Source: Glaciecola sp041380235 (lineage in GTDB: Bacteria; Pseudomonadota; Gammaproteobacteria; Enterobacterales; Alteromonadaceae). Taken from it: a DNA stretch of 64,000 bases. This document shows, piece after piece, positions 16,443 to 26,840 of this stretch (position 1 is the first letter of the stretch; each line of letters starts with the position of its first letter). Position numbers and translations under genes: made by a program. The notes beneath the pieces were generated by a model, which saw only the letters and a list, made by a program, of their open reading frames with translations, ran no database searches and had not been told where the DNA came from. The stretch is from contig NZ_JBGIYY010000004.1 in NCBI RefSeq assembly GCF_041380235.1, positions 124,001 to 188,000 on the forward strand, read 5' to 3'.

Positions 16443-19166
16443 GTGAAGTATATAAAAGTCTTTCTAGTCTTTATCCTGCTTGGTATTTTCCTAAGTGTCG
16501 CTTCTGTCTTAGGGATGTATTTATATCTCAAAAACGACCTTCCGAGCGTGGATGTGCTGCGTGATGTAGAGTTGCAAACTCCGATGCGTATTTTTACCCA
16601 AGACGGTTTGTTAATTTCGCAGTACGGCGTTAAACGCCGCATTCCGGTTGCCCTTGAAGAAGTTCCCCAAGACCTTATAAATGCCATCATTGCCACTGAA
16701 GACAGCCGTTTTTATGACCACATGGGTGTAGACCCGATTGGAGTGGCTAGAGCGGCTCTGAGTTTGGCGGTAACCGGAGAAAAGAGACAAGGCGCTAGTA
16801 CCTTAACGATGCAACTGGCCCGTGGTTTTTTCTTGAACCGGCGTAAGGAATTTTCGCGCAAAATTAAAGAAGTGTTTATTGCCTACCATATGGAACAAGA
16901 ATTAAGTAAGGACGAAATTCTTGAGCTGTATATGAACAAAGTTGAGCTGGGTCATCGTTCCTTTGGTATGGGCGCCGCTGCGCAGGTCTATTATGGTAAA
17001 GAGTTAAAAGACCTTACCTTGGCACAAATCGCCACGTTGGCTGGTCTTCCTCAAGCGCCATCTGCTTTAAACCCAATTAGTCAACCAGAACGCTCTAAAG
17101 AGCGCCGTCGAATCGTTTTACTGCGCATGCTAGACGAAGGATATATTACTCGAGAGCAGTTTGACCAAGCATCTAATGCCCCGGTGACGGCACGCAAACA
17201 CGGTGCTGAAATTGAATTGGATGCGCCATATCTTGCCGATATTATTTATAATGAAATGGTCGCTATTTATGGTAAAGATATTGCCGAAACGAGTGGTTTG
17301 AATGTATTTGCTACCGCGCACTCTAATTATCAAGCAGCCGCGCAAAAAGCGGTTATTCAAAACCTTCATGACTACGATGAACGACACGGTTATCGCGGTC
17401 CACTAGCGGTTTTATGGAAGCCGATTAATACTGAAACCCTCGAGAAATTTGGTTTTGTTGAGCCATTGAGTTCGGCTGCTGCAGAGCAGATTAGGCGTGA
17501 GTACGGTGAATTTACCCCGCTTTCAGAAGAAGATATGTTAATTGAGCTTGAGCAGTACAAAAAGATTGGGATGTTAATACCGGCAGTGGTAACTCTGGTA
17601 GAGGGGCAGGCAGTCAGTGTACTAACCAAAGATGCTGAACGTATTTCGATTGATTGGGACGGTTTAGATTGGGCAAGGTCCTATATCTCAGATAGTGCGC
17701 AAGGCAATGAACCTGTTCAAGCGTCAGATATTTTGCATGCAGGTATGGTGATTTATGTTCGCCAACGAATCAATGACCAACATTGGCAACTTGCACAAAT
17801 GCCAGACGCTACGGGCGCATTTGTTGCGCTCAACCCCTATGACGGCGCAGTTGAAGCGGTTGTTGGTGGATATGATTTTTACGATAGCCAATTCAACCGT
17901 GCAACCCAAGCTAAACGTCAAGTGGGTTCAAACATCAAACCATTCATTTATGCAGCTGCCCTCGACAACGGCTACACGCTAGCTTCAGTTATCAATGATG
18001 CACCTATTAATCAATGGGATGCATCGTCTGGTGTGGCATGGCGGCCACAAAATTCACCCGCGGTTTACGATGGCCCAATTCGTATGCGCAAGGCGCTTGG
18101 AAAATCTAAAAATGTCGTGTCGGTAAGGCTTTTGCGAGGCGTGGGTTTAGATAAAACCAGAGACTATATTACTAGATTTGGCTTTTTGCGCGATGAGGTG
18201 CCTCGTGATGAAACATTGTCATTAGGATCTGGATCGCACACTCCTCTTGAGGTTGCCACAGCTCTTGCGGTGATTAGTAACGGCGGTTTCGCGGTTCAGC
18301 CTTATTTTATTCAGCGAATCGAAAGCAGCAACGGTGAAATTATTTGGCAAGCAGATCCGGCCTTAGCGTGTGATCCCTGTGGCAAGAATACAGCCGATCT
18401 TGTCATGGATGATAGCTCGCTGTCTGCGGTGCTCAGCCCAGAAGAGATGGAGGCGCAATTGGCACAGCAGTTCAGTTTTGAAAATGCCCAAGTTCAAGAC
18501 AGCACGATGCCAGAAAGTACCGAGTTGCCTGAATTAGTAAGCAAATCTGCTCCTAGGGTGATCAGTGAGCAAACCGCATTTTTAGTATCAGAAATGATGC
18601 GCACTGCGGTGCGTGCAAATGGTAGTTGGAATACCGGTACCTATTGGATCGGCACTGGTTGGCGCGCTCGAAATATTCTACAAAGAGAAGATATAGGGGG
18701 TAAAACTGGAACCACCAACGATGCTAAAGATACATGGTTTACCGGATTTGCTCCCAATTTGGCAGCCGCTTCTTGGATTGGGTTTGACAATCCCGCAAGG
18801 GAGCTTGGTAGAGCTACTCGCAATCAAAACCTAATCAATAAAGACCCAGAAAGGTTTAATTGGATAGGTAATGCACTTATCGGTGCTGAGGATGGTGCGA
18901 AGGCGGCACAGCCTGCTTGGATTAGGTTTATGCAGGAAGTATTAGTTAACGTACCTGAGCAAACAAAAATGATCCCAGAGGGCATTGTGCGGGTGCGCAT
19001 CGACAGAGCAACCGGCAAGCTTACCGAGAAAACTGACGCCTCATCAATGTTTGAGTATTTTGCAAAAGGCACTGAGCCTACATCATTTGCACAAGATACT
19101 GATTTGTCTTTACCGGTTGAAAATGATCCAGAAGAAGAAGAGACCGCGCTTGACGATATTTTTTAG
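16443..19166 (+). CDS. mrcA: Penicillin-binding protein 1A
   Basis: This bifunctional peptidoglycan synthase has a short cytoplasmic tail, one transmembrane helix, a GT51 glycosyltransferase domain (ATEDSRFYDHMGVD, QGASTLTMQLARGFFLNR, KIKEVFIAYHMEQ), an intervening OB-like region, and a transpeptidase domain with SNIK, SKN and KTGTT motifs. The frame is open to GTG 16407, but GTG 16443 gives an N-terminus (KYIKVFLVF) that lines up with the E. coli start, for about 907 aa. It is divergent from pilM, a conserved arrangement. The C-terminal tail is acidic. Confidence 0.96.
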   Translation: MKYIKVFLVFILLGIFLSVASVLGMYLYLKNDLPSVDVLRDVELQTPMRIFTQDGLLISQYGVKRRIPVALEEVPQDLINAIIATEDSRFYDHMGVDPIGVARAALSLAVTGEKRQGASTLTMQLARGFFLNRRKEFSRKIKEVFIAYHMEQELSKDEILELYMNKVELGHRSFGMGAAAQVYYGKELKDLTLAQIATLAGLPQAPSALNPISQPERSKERRRIVLLRMLDEGYITREQFDQASNAPVTARKHGAEIELDAPYLADIIYNEMVAIYGKDIAETSGLNVFATAHSNYQAAAQKAVIQNLHDYDERHGYRGPLAVLWKPINTETLEKFGFVEPLSSAAAEQIRREYGEFTPLSEEDMLIELEQYKKIGMLIPAVVTLVEGQAVSVLTKDAERISIDWDGLDWARSYISDSAQGNEPVQASDILHAGMVIYVRQRINDQHWQLAQMPDATGAFVALNPYDGAVEAVVGGYDFYDSQFNRATQAKRQVGSNIKPFIYAAALDNGYTLASVINDAPINQWDASSGVAWRPQNSPAVYDGPIRMRKALGKSKNVVSVRLLRGVGLDKTRDYITRFGFLRDEVPRDETLSLGSGSHTPLEVATALAVISNGGFAVQPYFIQRIESSNGEIIWQADPALACDPCGKNTADLVMDDSSLSAVLSPEEMEAQLAQQFSFENAQVQDSTMPESTELPELVSKSAPRVISEQTAFLVSEMMRTAVRANGSWNTGTYWIGTGWRARNILQREDIGGKTGTTNDAKDTWFTGFAPNLAAASWIGFDNPARELGRATRNQNLINKDPERFNWIGNALIGAEDGAKAAQPAWIRFMQEVLVNVPEQTKMIPEGIVRVRIDRATGKLTEKTDASSMFEYFAKGTEPTSFAQDTDLSLPVENDPEEEETALDDIF

Positions 19167-19205
19167 CCAAGTCCACACACAACAAACATTAGGTGATGAT
19201 TGATT

Positions 19206-20900
19206 ATGTCGACACCAGACAATAGTAACTTTTTATACATTCCGTACGCGGGTCCAGCCTTACTTGAAACGCCGCTTTTAAACAAAGGTAGCGCCTTTAC
19301 GGAGCGAGAGCGTAAATCATTTAACATTCTGGGCTTGTTGCCACCACGATATGAATCAATTGAAGAGCAAGTCGACCGCGCCTATAAGCAATACAGCAGT
19401 TTTTCTGCGCCTTTGAATAAGCATATTTATCTTCGAGCGATTCAAGATAACAATGAAACACTTTTTTATCGACTAGTGCAGCAGCATATCGAAGAAATGA
19501 TGCCGATTATTTACACCCCAACCGTGGGTGAGGCCTGTGAACGATTTTCTGATATCTACCGCTCTTCAAGAGGCTTATTTATTAGCTATGAAGAGCGCCA
19601 TATGATGCAGGATATTTTGCGCAACGCCACAAAGCGCAAGGTAAAAGTCATTGTAGTAACCGACGGTGAACGCATCTTAGGGCTTGGCGACCAAGGTATT
19701 GGGGGTATGGGAATCCCTATCGGTAAGCTATCTCTCTACACTGCCTGTGGCGGTATTAGCCCTGCTTATACACTGCCGGTGATGCTCGATGTTGGCACAA
19801 ATAACCCTAAATTGCTCGACGACCCCATGTATATGGGAGCACGTCATCCGCGTATACCGCAAGAACAGTACGACGAGTTTTTAGATATTTTTATTAAAGA
19901 AGTTCAACGTCGCTGGCCTGAAGCAATGATCCAATTTGAAGACTTTGCGCAGCCTAATGCTATGCCGTTATTGAAACGCTATCGAGATACCGTTTGTTGT
20001 TTTAATGACGATATTCAGGGTACAGCAGCAGTGGCGCTAGGCACAATATTGGCAGCTTGTAAGGCTAGAAACGTCAAGCTTTCTGAAAAACGAGTGGTAT
20101 TTGTAGGTGCGGGATCGGCTGGCTGCGGCATCGCTGAAATGTTGGTGCAACAAATGTTGTTTGAAGGTCTGAGCGAAGTGGATGCGCGTGCCCGCGTCTT
20201 TATGGTCGACAGATTTGGCTTGCTGACCGAAGGAATGGAAGGTTTAAGAGACTTTCAACAAGTTTTGCAACAGCCATTAGCGAATTTATCTGACTGGCAG
20301 TATAGCGGTGAGTATCCATCACTTTTAGACGTAGTAAACTGCGCAAAACCCGATTTATTGATTGGAGTGTCTGGTCAACCGGGCTTATTCACCGAGCAAG
20401 TTATTCGAGCAATGCAGCAACACTGCGACATTCCGATTATCTTTCCACTGAGTAATCCGTCTAGGCAGGTTGAGGCGCGCCCAGAGCAAGTCATTGAATG
20501 GACTGATGGTAAAGTGGTTATTGCAACCGGTAGCCCATTTGCACCGGTTCAATATCAAGGTCGTACCTATCCGATTGCACAGTGCAACAACAGTTATATC
20601 TTCCCAGGAATCGGCTTAGGCGTGCTAGCGTCTAAAGCGCGCTTAATATCAGATGAAATGTTGATGGCCGCCAGCAATGCTCTCGCTGAAGCTTCACCTT
20701 TAGCTCGCGGTGATTCTGAGGACTTACTGCCGCCCTTAACGAAAATAACGCAATTGAGTAAGGCAATTGCGTTTGCTGTAGCCAAAGTGGCTATGGAGCA
20801 AGGTTTAGCCCTTACCCTTACGGATGAAGCATTGCTTGAGCGTATCGATAAAAACTACTGGAAAGCGGAATATCGCGCATTTAAACGAATCAGTCCATAA
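19206..20900 (+). CDS. maeA: NAD-dependent malic enzyme
   Basis: This enzyme decarboxylates malate to pyruvate with NAD. At 564 aa it matches E. coli MaeA. The motifs VVTDGERILGLGDQGIGGMGIP, the metal-site FEDFAQPNAM, FNDDIQGTAAV and the Rossmann VFVGAGSAGCGIAEM are intact. The ATG at 19206 is preceded by AGGTGATG; an in-frame TTG two codons earlier is not needed. It lies 39 bp after the PBP1A gene. Confidence 0.96.
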   Translation: MSTPDNSNFLYIPYAGPALLETPLLNKGSAFTERERKSFNILGLLPPRYESIEEQVDRAYKQYSSFSAPLNKHIYLRAIQDNNETLFYRLVQQHIEEMMPIIYTPTVGEACERFSDIYRSSRGLFISYEERHMMQDILRNATKRKVKVIVVTDGERILGLGDQGIGGMGIPIGKLSLYTACGGISPAYTLPVMLDVGTNNPKLLDDPMYMGARHPRIPQEQYDEFLDIFIKEVQRRWPEAMIQFEDFAQPNAMPLLKRYRDTVCCFNDDIQGTAAVALGTILAACKARNVKLSEKRVVFVGAGSAGCGIAEMLVQQMLFEGLSEVDARARVFMVDRFGLLTEGMEGLRDFQQVLQQPLANLSDWQYSGEYPSLLDVVNCAKPDLLIGVSGQPGLFTEQVIRAMQQHCDIPIIFPLSNPSRQVEARPEQVIEWTDGKVVIATGSPFAPVQYQGRTYPIAQCNNSYIFPGIGLGVLASKARLISDEMLMAASNALAEASPLARGDSEDLLPPLTKITQLSKAIAFAVAKVAMEQGLALTLTDEALLERIDKNYWKAEYRAFKRISP

Positions 20901-20901
20901 A

Positions 20902-20918
20902 CCTAACTTAGGGTTAGG
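20902..20918 (+). terminator. Possible weak terminator after maeA
   Basis: CCTAAC and GTTAGG form a 6-bp stem with a TTAGG loop directly after the maeA stop, followed by GGTTTAAATTT. The T run is short, so termination may be partial or absent. Confidence 0.3.
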
Positions 20919-20941
20919 GGTTTAAATTTATTCATGTTAGC

Positions 20942-22603
20942 GTGAGTAAGCAGGCGTACAGACTTTATGCGCTGCTCTTAAATAAGCAAGTCGCACAGGG
21001 TTGGATCTTAGTGAAACATTCATTGTTATTGATGTTGGTGTCTTTACTCCTAGTTTTGAGTAGTTTTCCTGCAAACGCGCAAGCGTCATATGCACAGGAC
21101 AGTTGTCAGCTTTTCTTTGTTTATGATCTACAATCAGAACCATTTGCAACCTTTACTTTAGGTAAACAAGAAAGACTCGAGATACCGTCTGGCGAGAATG
21201 TATTGCGCCTCAGTTGTCACTTAAGTAAACAAAGTGTTTTTAGTTTTGACCAAGGAGAAGTGATTGGGCTTGAAGCTAATGGTTTGGGATTCACACTACA
21301 AAGGTTGACGGCCACTTCACCAGCTTTTTTGTTGCCCAGCGGTGCGTTTAGCGCAGAATTTACGCTCTCGATGCACAATAGTGATAGCAAAGTGTTTATT
21401 TGGCAAAGCCTTGAGCGCTTCTTAGACCAAAGCTTGTTAAATAGCATTACGATGGGCGGTTTTTATGGGCTGTGCCTTGTGCTTATATTGTATGTGTCGT
21501 TTATGGGTAAAATGCTCGGCGATAAATCCTTTCAACTGTATAGTTTTTATGTGTTTTGTGCGTCTACCTTCTTTTTACTCCAAGAAGGTCAATTACACAT
21601 ATTTTTTCCCGAAAAATCCTTTTTGTTTGACCATCAACTGTATGTTTTATTTGCTGGTTTAACAGTGCTCTCGGCTACTCTGTTTATCGTTCGAATTACT
21701 GAAATACACCACAGTTGGCCGAAAATAACGCAAGGTGCTTTGTATCCCTCTGCGAGTATCGTGTTGCTGATTGCGACCTATGTTTTATTTGCCGGACATA
21801 ATGGTTTGGCCAATATCATTGGCTCGTTTATGGCTCCCTTGACCCTGCTGATCATGTTCACTATTTTGGTACTCGTGATGATACAGAGTTATCGTGGTGT
21901 AAACATGGCTTGGTTGGTTTGTGTGAGCTTGATACTGATGTTTGTGGCCATGGTAGTTCGCGTTTTACCTATTGATGTTGGCGAGTTTCTTGAGCGATAT
22001 GGTCTGATTGTTGCGTTTGCCATTGAGGCTTTCATTTTTGCGATTGTCGTATCTTCGAGAATTGAGCATATTAAAAACGGCAAACTGCTTGCAGAAAATC
22101 AAGCCAACACAGACGTGCTTTGTAATGTTTTAAATCGTCGAGGTTGGTTGGCACAAGCAGAAGAATTATTGAGCTTACAAAAAAAGCAAGGGGGAGTGAT
22201 TGGCCTTCTTTATATCGACCTCAATGATTTTAAAGCAACCAACGATAGCTATGGTCATCATGCTGGCGATAAAGTACTCAGTATCATCGCCAACATAATC
22301 CGCAGCGAAGCTAGAGAAACAGATGTCGTTGGTAGAGTGGGAGGAGACGAATTCGTAGTGGCAGGATATTTCAAAGAGTCGGTAGAGTCGTATGGTATTG
22401 CCAAACGTTTGCGGACTCGCCTAAACGATATGACCTTGCAGCTCGATGAGGGACTGCAAGTGCCCGCGAGCGCAAGTGTTGGGCATGTGTTATTTGACTC
22501 ACCGCCTTTGGGAGTGACCCAAATGTTGCATATGGCGGATAAGTCTATGTATGAAAATAAGCGCGATAAAATGCGAGGGAATAGTCCTCTCGCTCAGCCT
22601 TAG
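20942..22603 (+). CDS. Membrane diguanylate cyclase with 7TM-type sensor
   Basis: A 553-aa protein. After a signal-like segment ending near SSFPANAQA comes a ~130-aa periplasmic domain, then about seven transmembrane helices (~165-370), and a C-terminal GGDEF domain with intact GGDEF preceded by the RETD inhibitory site. It should make cyclic-di-GMP under product inhibition. The plan resembles 7TMR-DISM cyclases, though the periplasmic part is not clearly a known DISM domain. The start is uncertain: GTG 20942 has no ribosome site, and GTG 21011 would begin right at the signal peptide. Confidence 0.85.
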   Translation: MSKQAYRLYALLLNKQVAQGWILVKHSLLLMLVSLLLVLSSFPANAQASYAQDSCQLFFVYDLQSEPFATFTLGKQERLEIPSGENVLRLSCHLSKQSVFSFDQGEVIGLEANGLGFTLQRLTATSPAFLLPSGAFSAEFTLSMHNSDSKVFIWQSLERFLDQSLLNSITMGGFYGLCLVLILYVSFMGKMLGDKSFQLYSFYVFCASTFFLLQEGQLHIFFPEKSFLFDHQLYVLFAGLTVLSATLFIVRITEIHHSWPKITQGALYPSASIVLLIATYVLFAGHNGLANIIGSFMAPLTLLIMFTILVLVMIQSYRGVNMAWLVCVSLILMFVAMVVRVLPIDVGEFLERYGLIVAFAIEAFIFAIVVSSRIEHIKNGKLLAENQANTDVLCNVLNRRGWLAQAEELLSLQKKQGGVIGLLYIDLNDFKATNDSYGHHAGDKVLSIIANIIRSEARETDVVGRVGGDEFVVAGYFKESVESYGIAKRLRTRLNDMTLQLDEGLQVPASASVGHVLFDSPPLGVTQMLHMADKSMYENKRDKMRGNSPLAQP

Positions 22604-22728
22604 TATCTCTAAAACTTCATGCAAGGGTTCACCTAGATATTGATTTCACATTAGAATAATAAGGCAATTAAAATGCATTTTATAGCTATGTTGCCTAAAT
22701 TTTTAACATGCCATAGTTAGATTTCACC

Positions 22729-24051
22729 TCATATATTCAGCATATATACTTTCGAATTACGCGTGTAGTTATACATCTGTTGTTTGCTGGAGGGCAGCGT
22801 TTCAATACTTCGTTCTTCAAAACCGTGCTCTAAAAACCAATGGCCAGTGACCGTAGTTAATACAAAAATACGGCTTAAACGATTTAAGATAGCTTTGTCT
22901 TTTAGAGCAGCAAGCAGTCTTTCACCGCGATTTTTACCTCGGTAATCACGGTGTGTAGCAACGCATGCGATTTCACCACTGGCGTCATCTGGATAAATAT
23001 AAAGTGCGGCGCAGGCGATGATCATGCCGTCTCTCTCAATGACTGTAAATTGACTAATTTCGGCTTCTAACAACTCTCTCGAACGCTTCACTAAGGCGCC
23101 ACTTTCTTCAAGAGGACGTATTAAGTTAATAATCCCGCCAACGTCATCGATTACGGCTCCTCTTAGTCGCTCGTAATGGTTTTGCATTACAAGTGTGCCT
23201 TCACCATCTCGAGTAAAGAGCTCTTTAAGCAGTGTTCCGTTTTCTTTGTAGCTTACGCAGTGACAGCGCTCTATGCCAGCTGCAACACCCGCCATCATTG
23301 CGCTAAGACAGGTGCTCTCTGCGATAATTTGCTGATTATCTAATAAGTTTTGCAAGGCGTTAAGTTCGATGGTGCGGATAAACTTATCTTCTTTACTTTC
23401 ATCGGTCCGATAAACTCCGTCAAATTCAGAAAGGGTAATGATTTTATCTGCGTTTAAGGCAATCGCTGCCTGAGTCGCAACATCTTCATGCGACAAATTA
23501 AACACTTCTCCAGTAGGCGAGTAACCCATTGGCGAGAGTAAGACAATTGATCCGTCATCAAGCTGATCTTTAATCCCTTCAATATCTATCCTACGCACCA
23601 GACCGGTGTGTTCAAAATCTATCCCATTGCGCACGCCGATGGGTTTGGCAATCACCAAATTGCCCGAGCATACCCGAATACGAGCGCCATGCATGGGGGA
23701 GTTTGGTAAACCTAGTGTGAGCAGGGCTTCAATTTGACTGCGCAAAGAGCCCGCAGCATCTTTCACACACTCAAGGGTATCTTTATTGGTCACTCGCAGA
23801 CCATCAACAAAGCGGCCTTTTAGACCTCTAAGCTGCAGCCTTTCTTCAATCTGCGGGCGTGCACCATGGGTAATAATAATTCGCATACCCAAGCTGTGCA
23901 GTAGGGCGATATCTTGAATCAGAAGCGGGAAGTTTGGGTCAAGCACCGCTTCGCCCCCAAACATGATCACAAAGGTTTTACCTCGATGCGCGTTGATATA
24001 GGGAAGGGAGTTTCGAAATAAACGTATGCTTTGTTCGTGTGATAAGGTCAT
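22729..24051 (-). CDS. argA: N-acetylglutamate synthase
   Basis: This enzyme makes N-acetylglutamate, the first step of arginine synthesis. The 440-aa protein has the two-domain plan of classical ArgA: an amino-acid-kinase fold (FVIMFGGEAVLD, ITHGARPQIEERL, LLSPMGYSPTGEVFNL) that senses arginine in this family, and a C-terminal GNAT domain (GEIACVATHRDYRGKNRGERLL). It overlaps argH by 4 bp as the last gene of the arg operon. Some Alteromonadales relatives instead fuse a short GNAT domain to ArgH; here they are separate. Confidence 0.96.
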   Translation of the reverse strand: MTLSHEQSIRLFRNSLPYINAHRGKTFVIMFGGEAVLDPNFPLLIQDIALLHSLGMRIIITHGARPQIEERLQLRGLKGRFVDGLRVTNKDTLECVKDAAGSLRSQIEALLTLGLPNSPMHGARIRVCSGNLVIAKPIGVRNGIDFEHTGLVRRIDIEGIKDQLDDGSIVLLSPMGYSPTGEVFNLSHEDVATQAAIALNADKIITLSEFDGVYRTDESKEDKFIRTIELNALQNLLDNQQIIAESTCLSAMMAGVAAGIERCHCVSYKENGTLLKELFTRDGEGTLVMQNHYERLRGAVIDDVGGIINLIRPLEESGALVKRSRELLEAEISQFTVIERDGMIIACAALYIYPDDASGEIACVATHRDYRGKNRGERLLAALKDKAILNRLSRIFVLTTVTGHWFLEHGFEERSIETLPSSKQQMYNYTRNSKVYMLNI

Positions 24052-25451
24052 TGGTCGTTGCTCAAACTGGCTTTTAGTTTGTCTAAATTTTCGTGTTCAA
24101 GATATAAGGCTTGTGTCACCATTTTGTGACTCGTTCCACCGAGTTGGTCGCGCTTACTAATCACCGCTTCGAGCGCTAGCCATGGATAAACATCATCTTC
24201 AATACTAGCGTGAAGTTGTGTTAATTCTGTTATTTCTAAGTCTTCTAAGGCCACACCTTTATGAATAGCTTTGACCACTGCCTGACCGGCAATATCGTGT
24301 GCAGTTCTAAAAGGTATGCCTTTACCTACTAAATAATCAGCTAGCTCGGTGGCGTTCGCATAACCCTGTTGTGCAGCTTTGCGGGTAGCCTCTTGGTTTA
24401 GGGTCAGGCCATCAAGCACCTCGACGCCGATACACAAACAAATATGGTATTGATTAACCGCATCAATGGCGCCTTCTTTGTCTTCCTGCATATCTTTATT
24501 ATAGGCAAGAGGTAAACCCTTCATAGTTACCAACAAACCCTGTAAATGTCCAAATACCCGTCCACACTTACCTCGCATTAGTTCTAGGGCATCAGGGTTT
24601 TTCTTTTGAGGCATTAGTGATGATCCTGAGGTCACTGCATCGCTCAATTGCAAAAAGCCTGCCTCGCCGGAGTTATAAAAGATCAAATCCTCACTCATGC
24701 GCGACAGGTGCATCATTCCGGTACTTGCGGTAAACAATAGCTCGAGCACAAAATCACGATCTGACACAGCATCTAAGCTATTCAAACACGGGCCATCAAA
24801 TCCTAATTCTGACGCCAATGCAGTTCTGTCTACCGCAAAGGTTGTTCCGGCTAATGCACCGCAGCCTAGGGGAGATTGGTTTAAGCGTTTTACGCAGTCT
24901 TCTATTCGGCTGATGTCGCGTTTGAGCATTTCCACATAGGCTAAACACCAGTGTGCAAAATGCACCGGTTGGGCTCGTTGTAAGTGGGTATAGCCGGGTA
25001 AAATTGCTTGTTCGTGGCGTGAGGCGCAGCGAAGCAGTGCCTCTAATAAGTTCACTAAATCGAGTTTCAATCCTGCAAGATGGCGTTTGCACCACAGCCT
25101 AAAATCAGTCGCTACCTGGTCGTTACGACTGCGGCCGGTGTGCAGTTTACGACCTAGATCGCCAAGCTTATCAGTGAGGTAGGCTTCAACAAAGCTATGG
25201 ATATCTTCTTCCTGGGAGGCGGCAAAATTTATCTCTCCGGCCTCAACAGCATCTTTCAGTTCGCATAAGCTGTGCTCAAGCTCGGTTTGCTCTTGCACAG
25301 ACAATACACCAGCGCGGACTAAGCCTTTTGACCACGCGATTGAACCAATTATATCCTCTGTGGCCATCACATAATCAAACGGTAGTGAATCATTTACTTG
25401 CTTAAACATCGCGCTGGCATCACCAGCAAACCTTCCACCCCATAACGCCAT
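24048..25451 (-). CDS. argH: Argininosuccinate lyase
   Basis: This enzyme splits argininosuccinate to arginine and fumarate. The 467-aa protein carries WGGRFAGD at the N-terminus, TGRSRNDQVATD, the LQRAQPVHFAHW helix and the superfamily signature GSSLMPQKKNPD with the catalytic serine loop. It overlaps argA by 4 bp. The 116-bp gap to argG contains a weak terminator-like hairpin. Confidence 0.97.
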   Translation of the reverse strand: MALWGGRFAGDASAMFKQVNDSLPFDYVMATEDIIGSIAWSKGLVRAGVLSVQEQTELEHSLCELKDAVEAGEINFAASQEEDIHSFVEAYLTDKLGDLGRKLHTGRSRNDQVATDFRLWCKRHLAGLKLDLVNLLEALLRCASRHEQAILPGYTHLQRAQPVHFAHWCLAYVEMLKRDISRIEDCVKRLNQSPLGCGALAGTTFAVDRTALASELGFDGPCLNSLDAVSDRDFVLELLFTASTGMMHLSRMSEDLIFYNSGEAGFLQLSDAVTSGSSLMPQKKNPDALELMRGKCGRVFGHLQGLLVTMKGLPLAYNKDMQEDKEGAIDAVNQYHICLCIGVEVLDGLTLNQEATRKAAQQGYANATELADYLVGKGIPFRTAHDIAGQAVVKAIHKGVALEDLEITELTQLHASIEDDVYPWLALEAVISKRDQLGGTSHKMVTQALYLEHENLDKLKASLSNDQ

Positions 25452-25515
25452 TTTTTCATTTTCCTTTTTACTTATCAGTTACGTGTTGCTGTGCCAGAGG
25501 GCAGCCAATGCAAAC

Positions 25516-25535
25516 AAAAAAGTGTGCCTAACACT
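25516..25535 (-). terminator. Weak terminator-like hairpin between argG and argH
   Basis: On the minus strand AGTGT and ACACT form a 5-bp stem with a TAGGC loop followed by a T run. It lies in the argG-argH gap and could lower expression of argH and argA. The stem is short. Confidence 0.35.
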
Positions 25536-25567
25536 ATCTAGACACTATTTCTGTCAATCAATGTGAC

Positions 25568-26782
25568 CTAGTTTGCACCGCCCTGAGCTTTTAATGCTTT
25601 GATTCGGCTTGATAAACTAAATAATCGGATAAATCCTTCTGCATGCGATTGGTCGTATACGTCATCAGCACCAAAAGTCGCGAAATCTTCAGAATATAGG
25701 CTGTTTGGTGACTTGCGTTGAGTAACGCTGGCAGTACCTTTGTAAAGCTTTACCACAATTTCACCGGTGACTATGTCTGCGAAGCTGGCGGCGCCTGCAA
25801 GCAAGGCATCGTTTAGTGCAGTGAACCAACGCCCGTCATACATCACGTGCGCGAACTCTAATCCAATCTGCTCGCGATACTTTAGGGCAGATTTATCTAA
25901 TACGAGCGTTTCTAAGGCTTTGTATGCCTTGACCAGCACTGTGCCTCCCGGTGTTTCATAGCATCCGCGAGATTTCATACCGACTAAGCGATTCTCGACA
26001 ATATCAATGCGTCCAACTCCGTGGGCGGCGGCAATCGTATTGAGTTTTACTAGGGCTTGGTAAGGCGATAATGCCTCGCCGTTCACATGAGTCAATTTGC
26101 CCTGAGCAAAGCGCAAATTGACAGATTCTGGTGTATTGGGCGCATCCATTGGGTCAACCGTCATGGTCCAAACTTGTTTGCTAGGCTCACACCATGGGTC
26201 TTCGAGCTCGCCGCCTTCGTGTGAAATATGCCATGCATTCGCATCTCTACTGTATATTTTAGTCGCCGAGGCAGAGGTTTTGATATCACGGCTGGCTAAA
26301 TAATTCAGTAAGTCTTCTCTTGAAACCATGTCCCATTCGCGCCAAGGAGCGATCACTTTTAGCTCTGGGGCGAGGGCCGCAAACGCTCCTTCAAATCTGA
26401 CCTGGTCGTTGCCTTTGCCGGTACACCCATGGCTCAGTGCGTCCGCGCCTACTTTGCGGGCCACCTCAACTTGCGCTTTTGCAATTACGGGGCGCGCCAT
26501 TGATGTACCAAGTAGGTACTCACCTTCATATACCGCACCGGTGGTGACGGTTGGGTAAATAAAATCCCTTACAAATTCTTCTTTTAAATCGACGATGTGG
26601 CATTCACTAGCGCCGCTCGCCAAAGCTTTCGCTTCTAAACCTTCCAGTTCTTCTGCACCTTGACCAACATCTGCAGCAAAGGCTATTACCTCGCAGCCAT
26701 AGTTTTCTATTAACCATGGCACAATTGCTGAGGTGTCTAAGCCACCAGAATAGGCCAATACTACTTTTTTGATATCTGACAT
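25568..26782 (-). CDS. argG: Argininosuccinate synthase
   Basis: This enzyme joins citrulline and aspartate with ATP. The 404-aa protein has the PP-loop LAYSGGLDTSAI at its N-terminus, GCTGKGNDQVRFE and the substrate segment SRDANAWHISHEGGELEDPW. It sits between argF (58 bp upstream) and argH (116 bp downstream) in the arg operon. A ribosome site (AGGAAC) precedes the ATG. Confidence 0.98.
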   Translation of the reverse strand: MSDIKKVVLAYSGGLDTSAIVPWLIENYGCEVIAFAADVGQGAEELEGLEAKALASGASECHIVDLKEEFVRDFIYPTVTTGAVYEGEYLLGTSMARPVIAKAQVEVARKVGADALSHGCTGKGNDQVRFEGAFAALAPELKVIAPWREWDMVSREDLLNYLASRDIKTSASATKIYSRDANAWHISHEGGELEDPWCEPSKQVWTMTVDPMDAPNTPESVNLRFAQGKLTHVNGEALSPYQALVKLNTIAAAHGVGRIDIVENRLVGMKSRGCYETPGGTVLVKAYKALETLVLDKSALKYREQIGLEFAHVMYDGRWFTALNDALLAGAASFADIVTGEIVVKLYKGTASVTQRKSPNSLYSEDFATFGADDVYDQSHAEGFIRLFSLSSRIKALKAQGGAN

Positions 26783-26840
26783 GATTGTTCCTTTAAATGG
26801 GGTTTAAAGATCGAACTCTATGAGCGCAGAGCTGGCGCGC

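Noticed and set aside
22650..22705. AGGCAA/TTGCCT arms as a terminator between the GGDEF gene and argA
   Set aside because: The 6-bp arms are separated by more than 20 AT-rich bases, which is a poor terminator on either strand.
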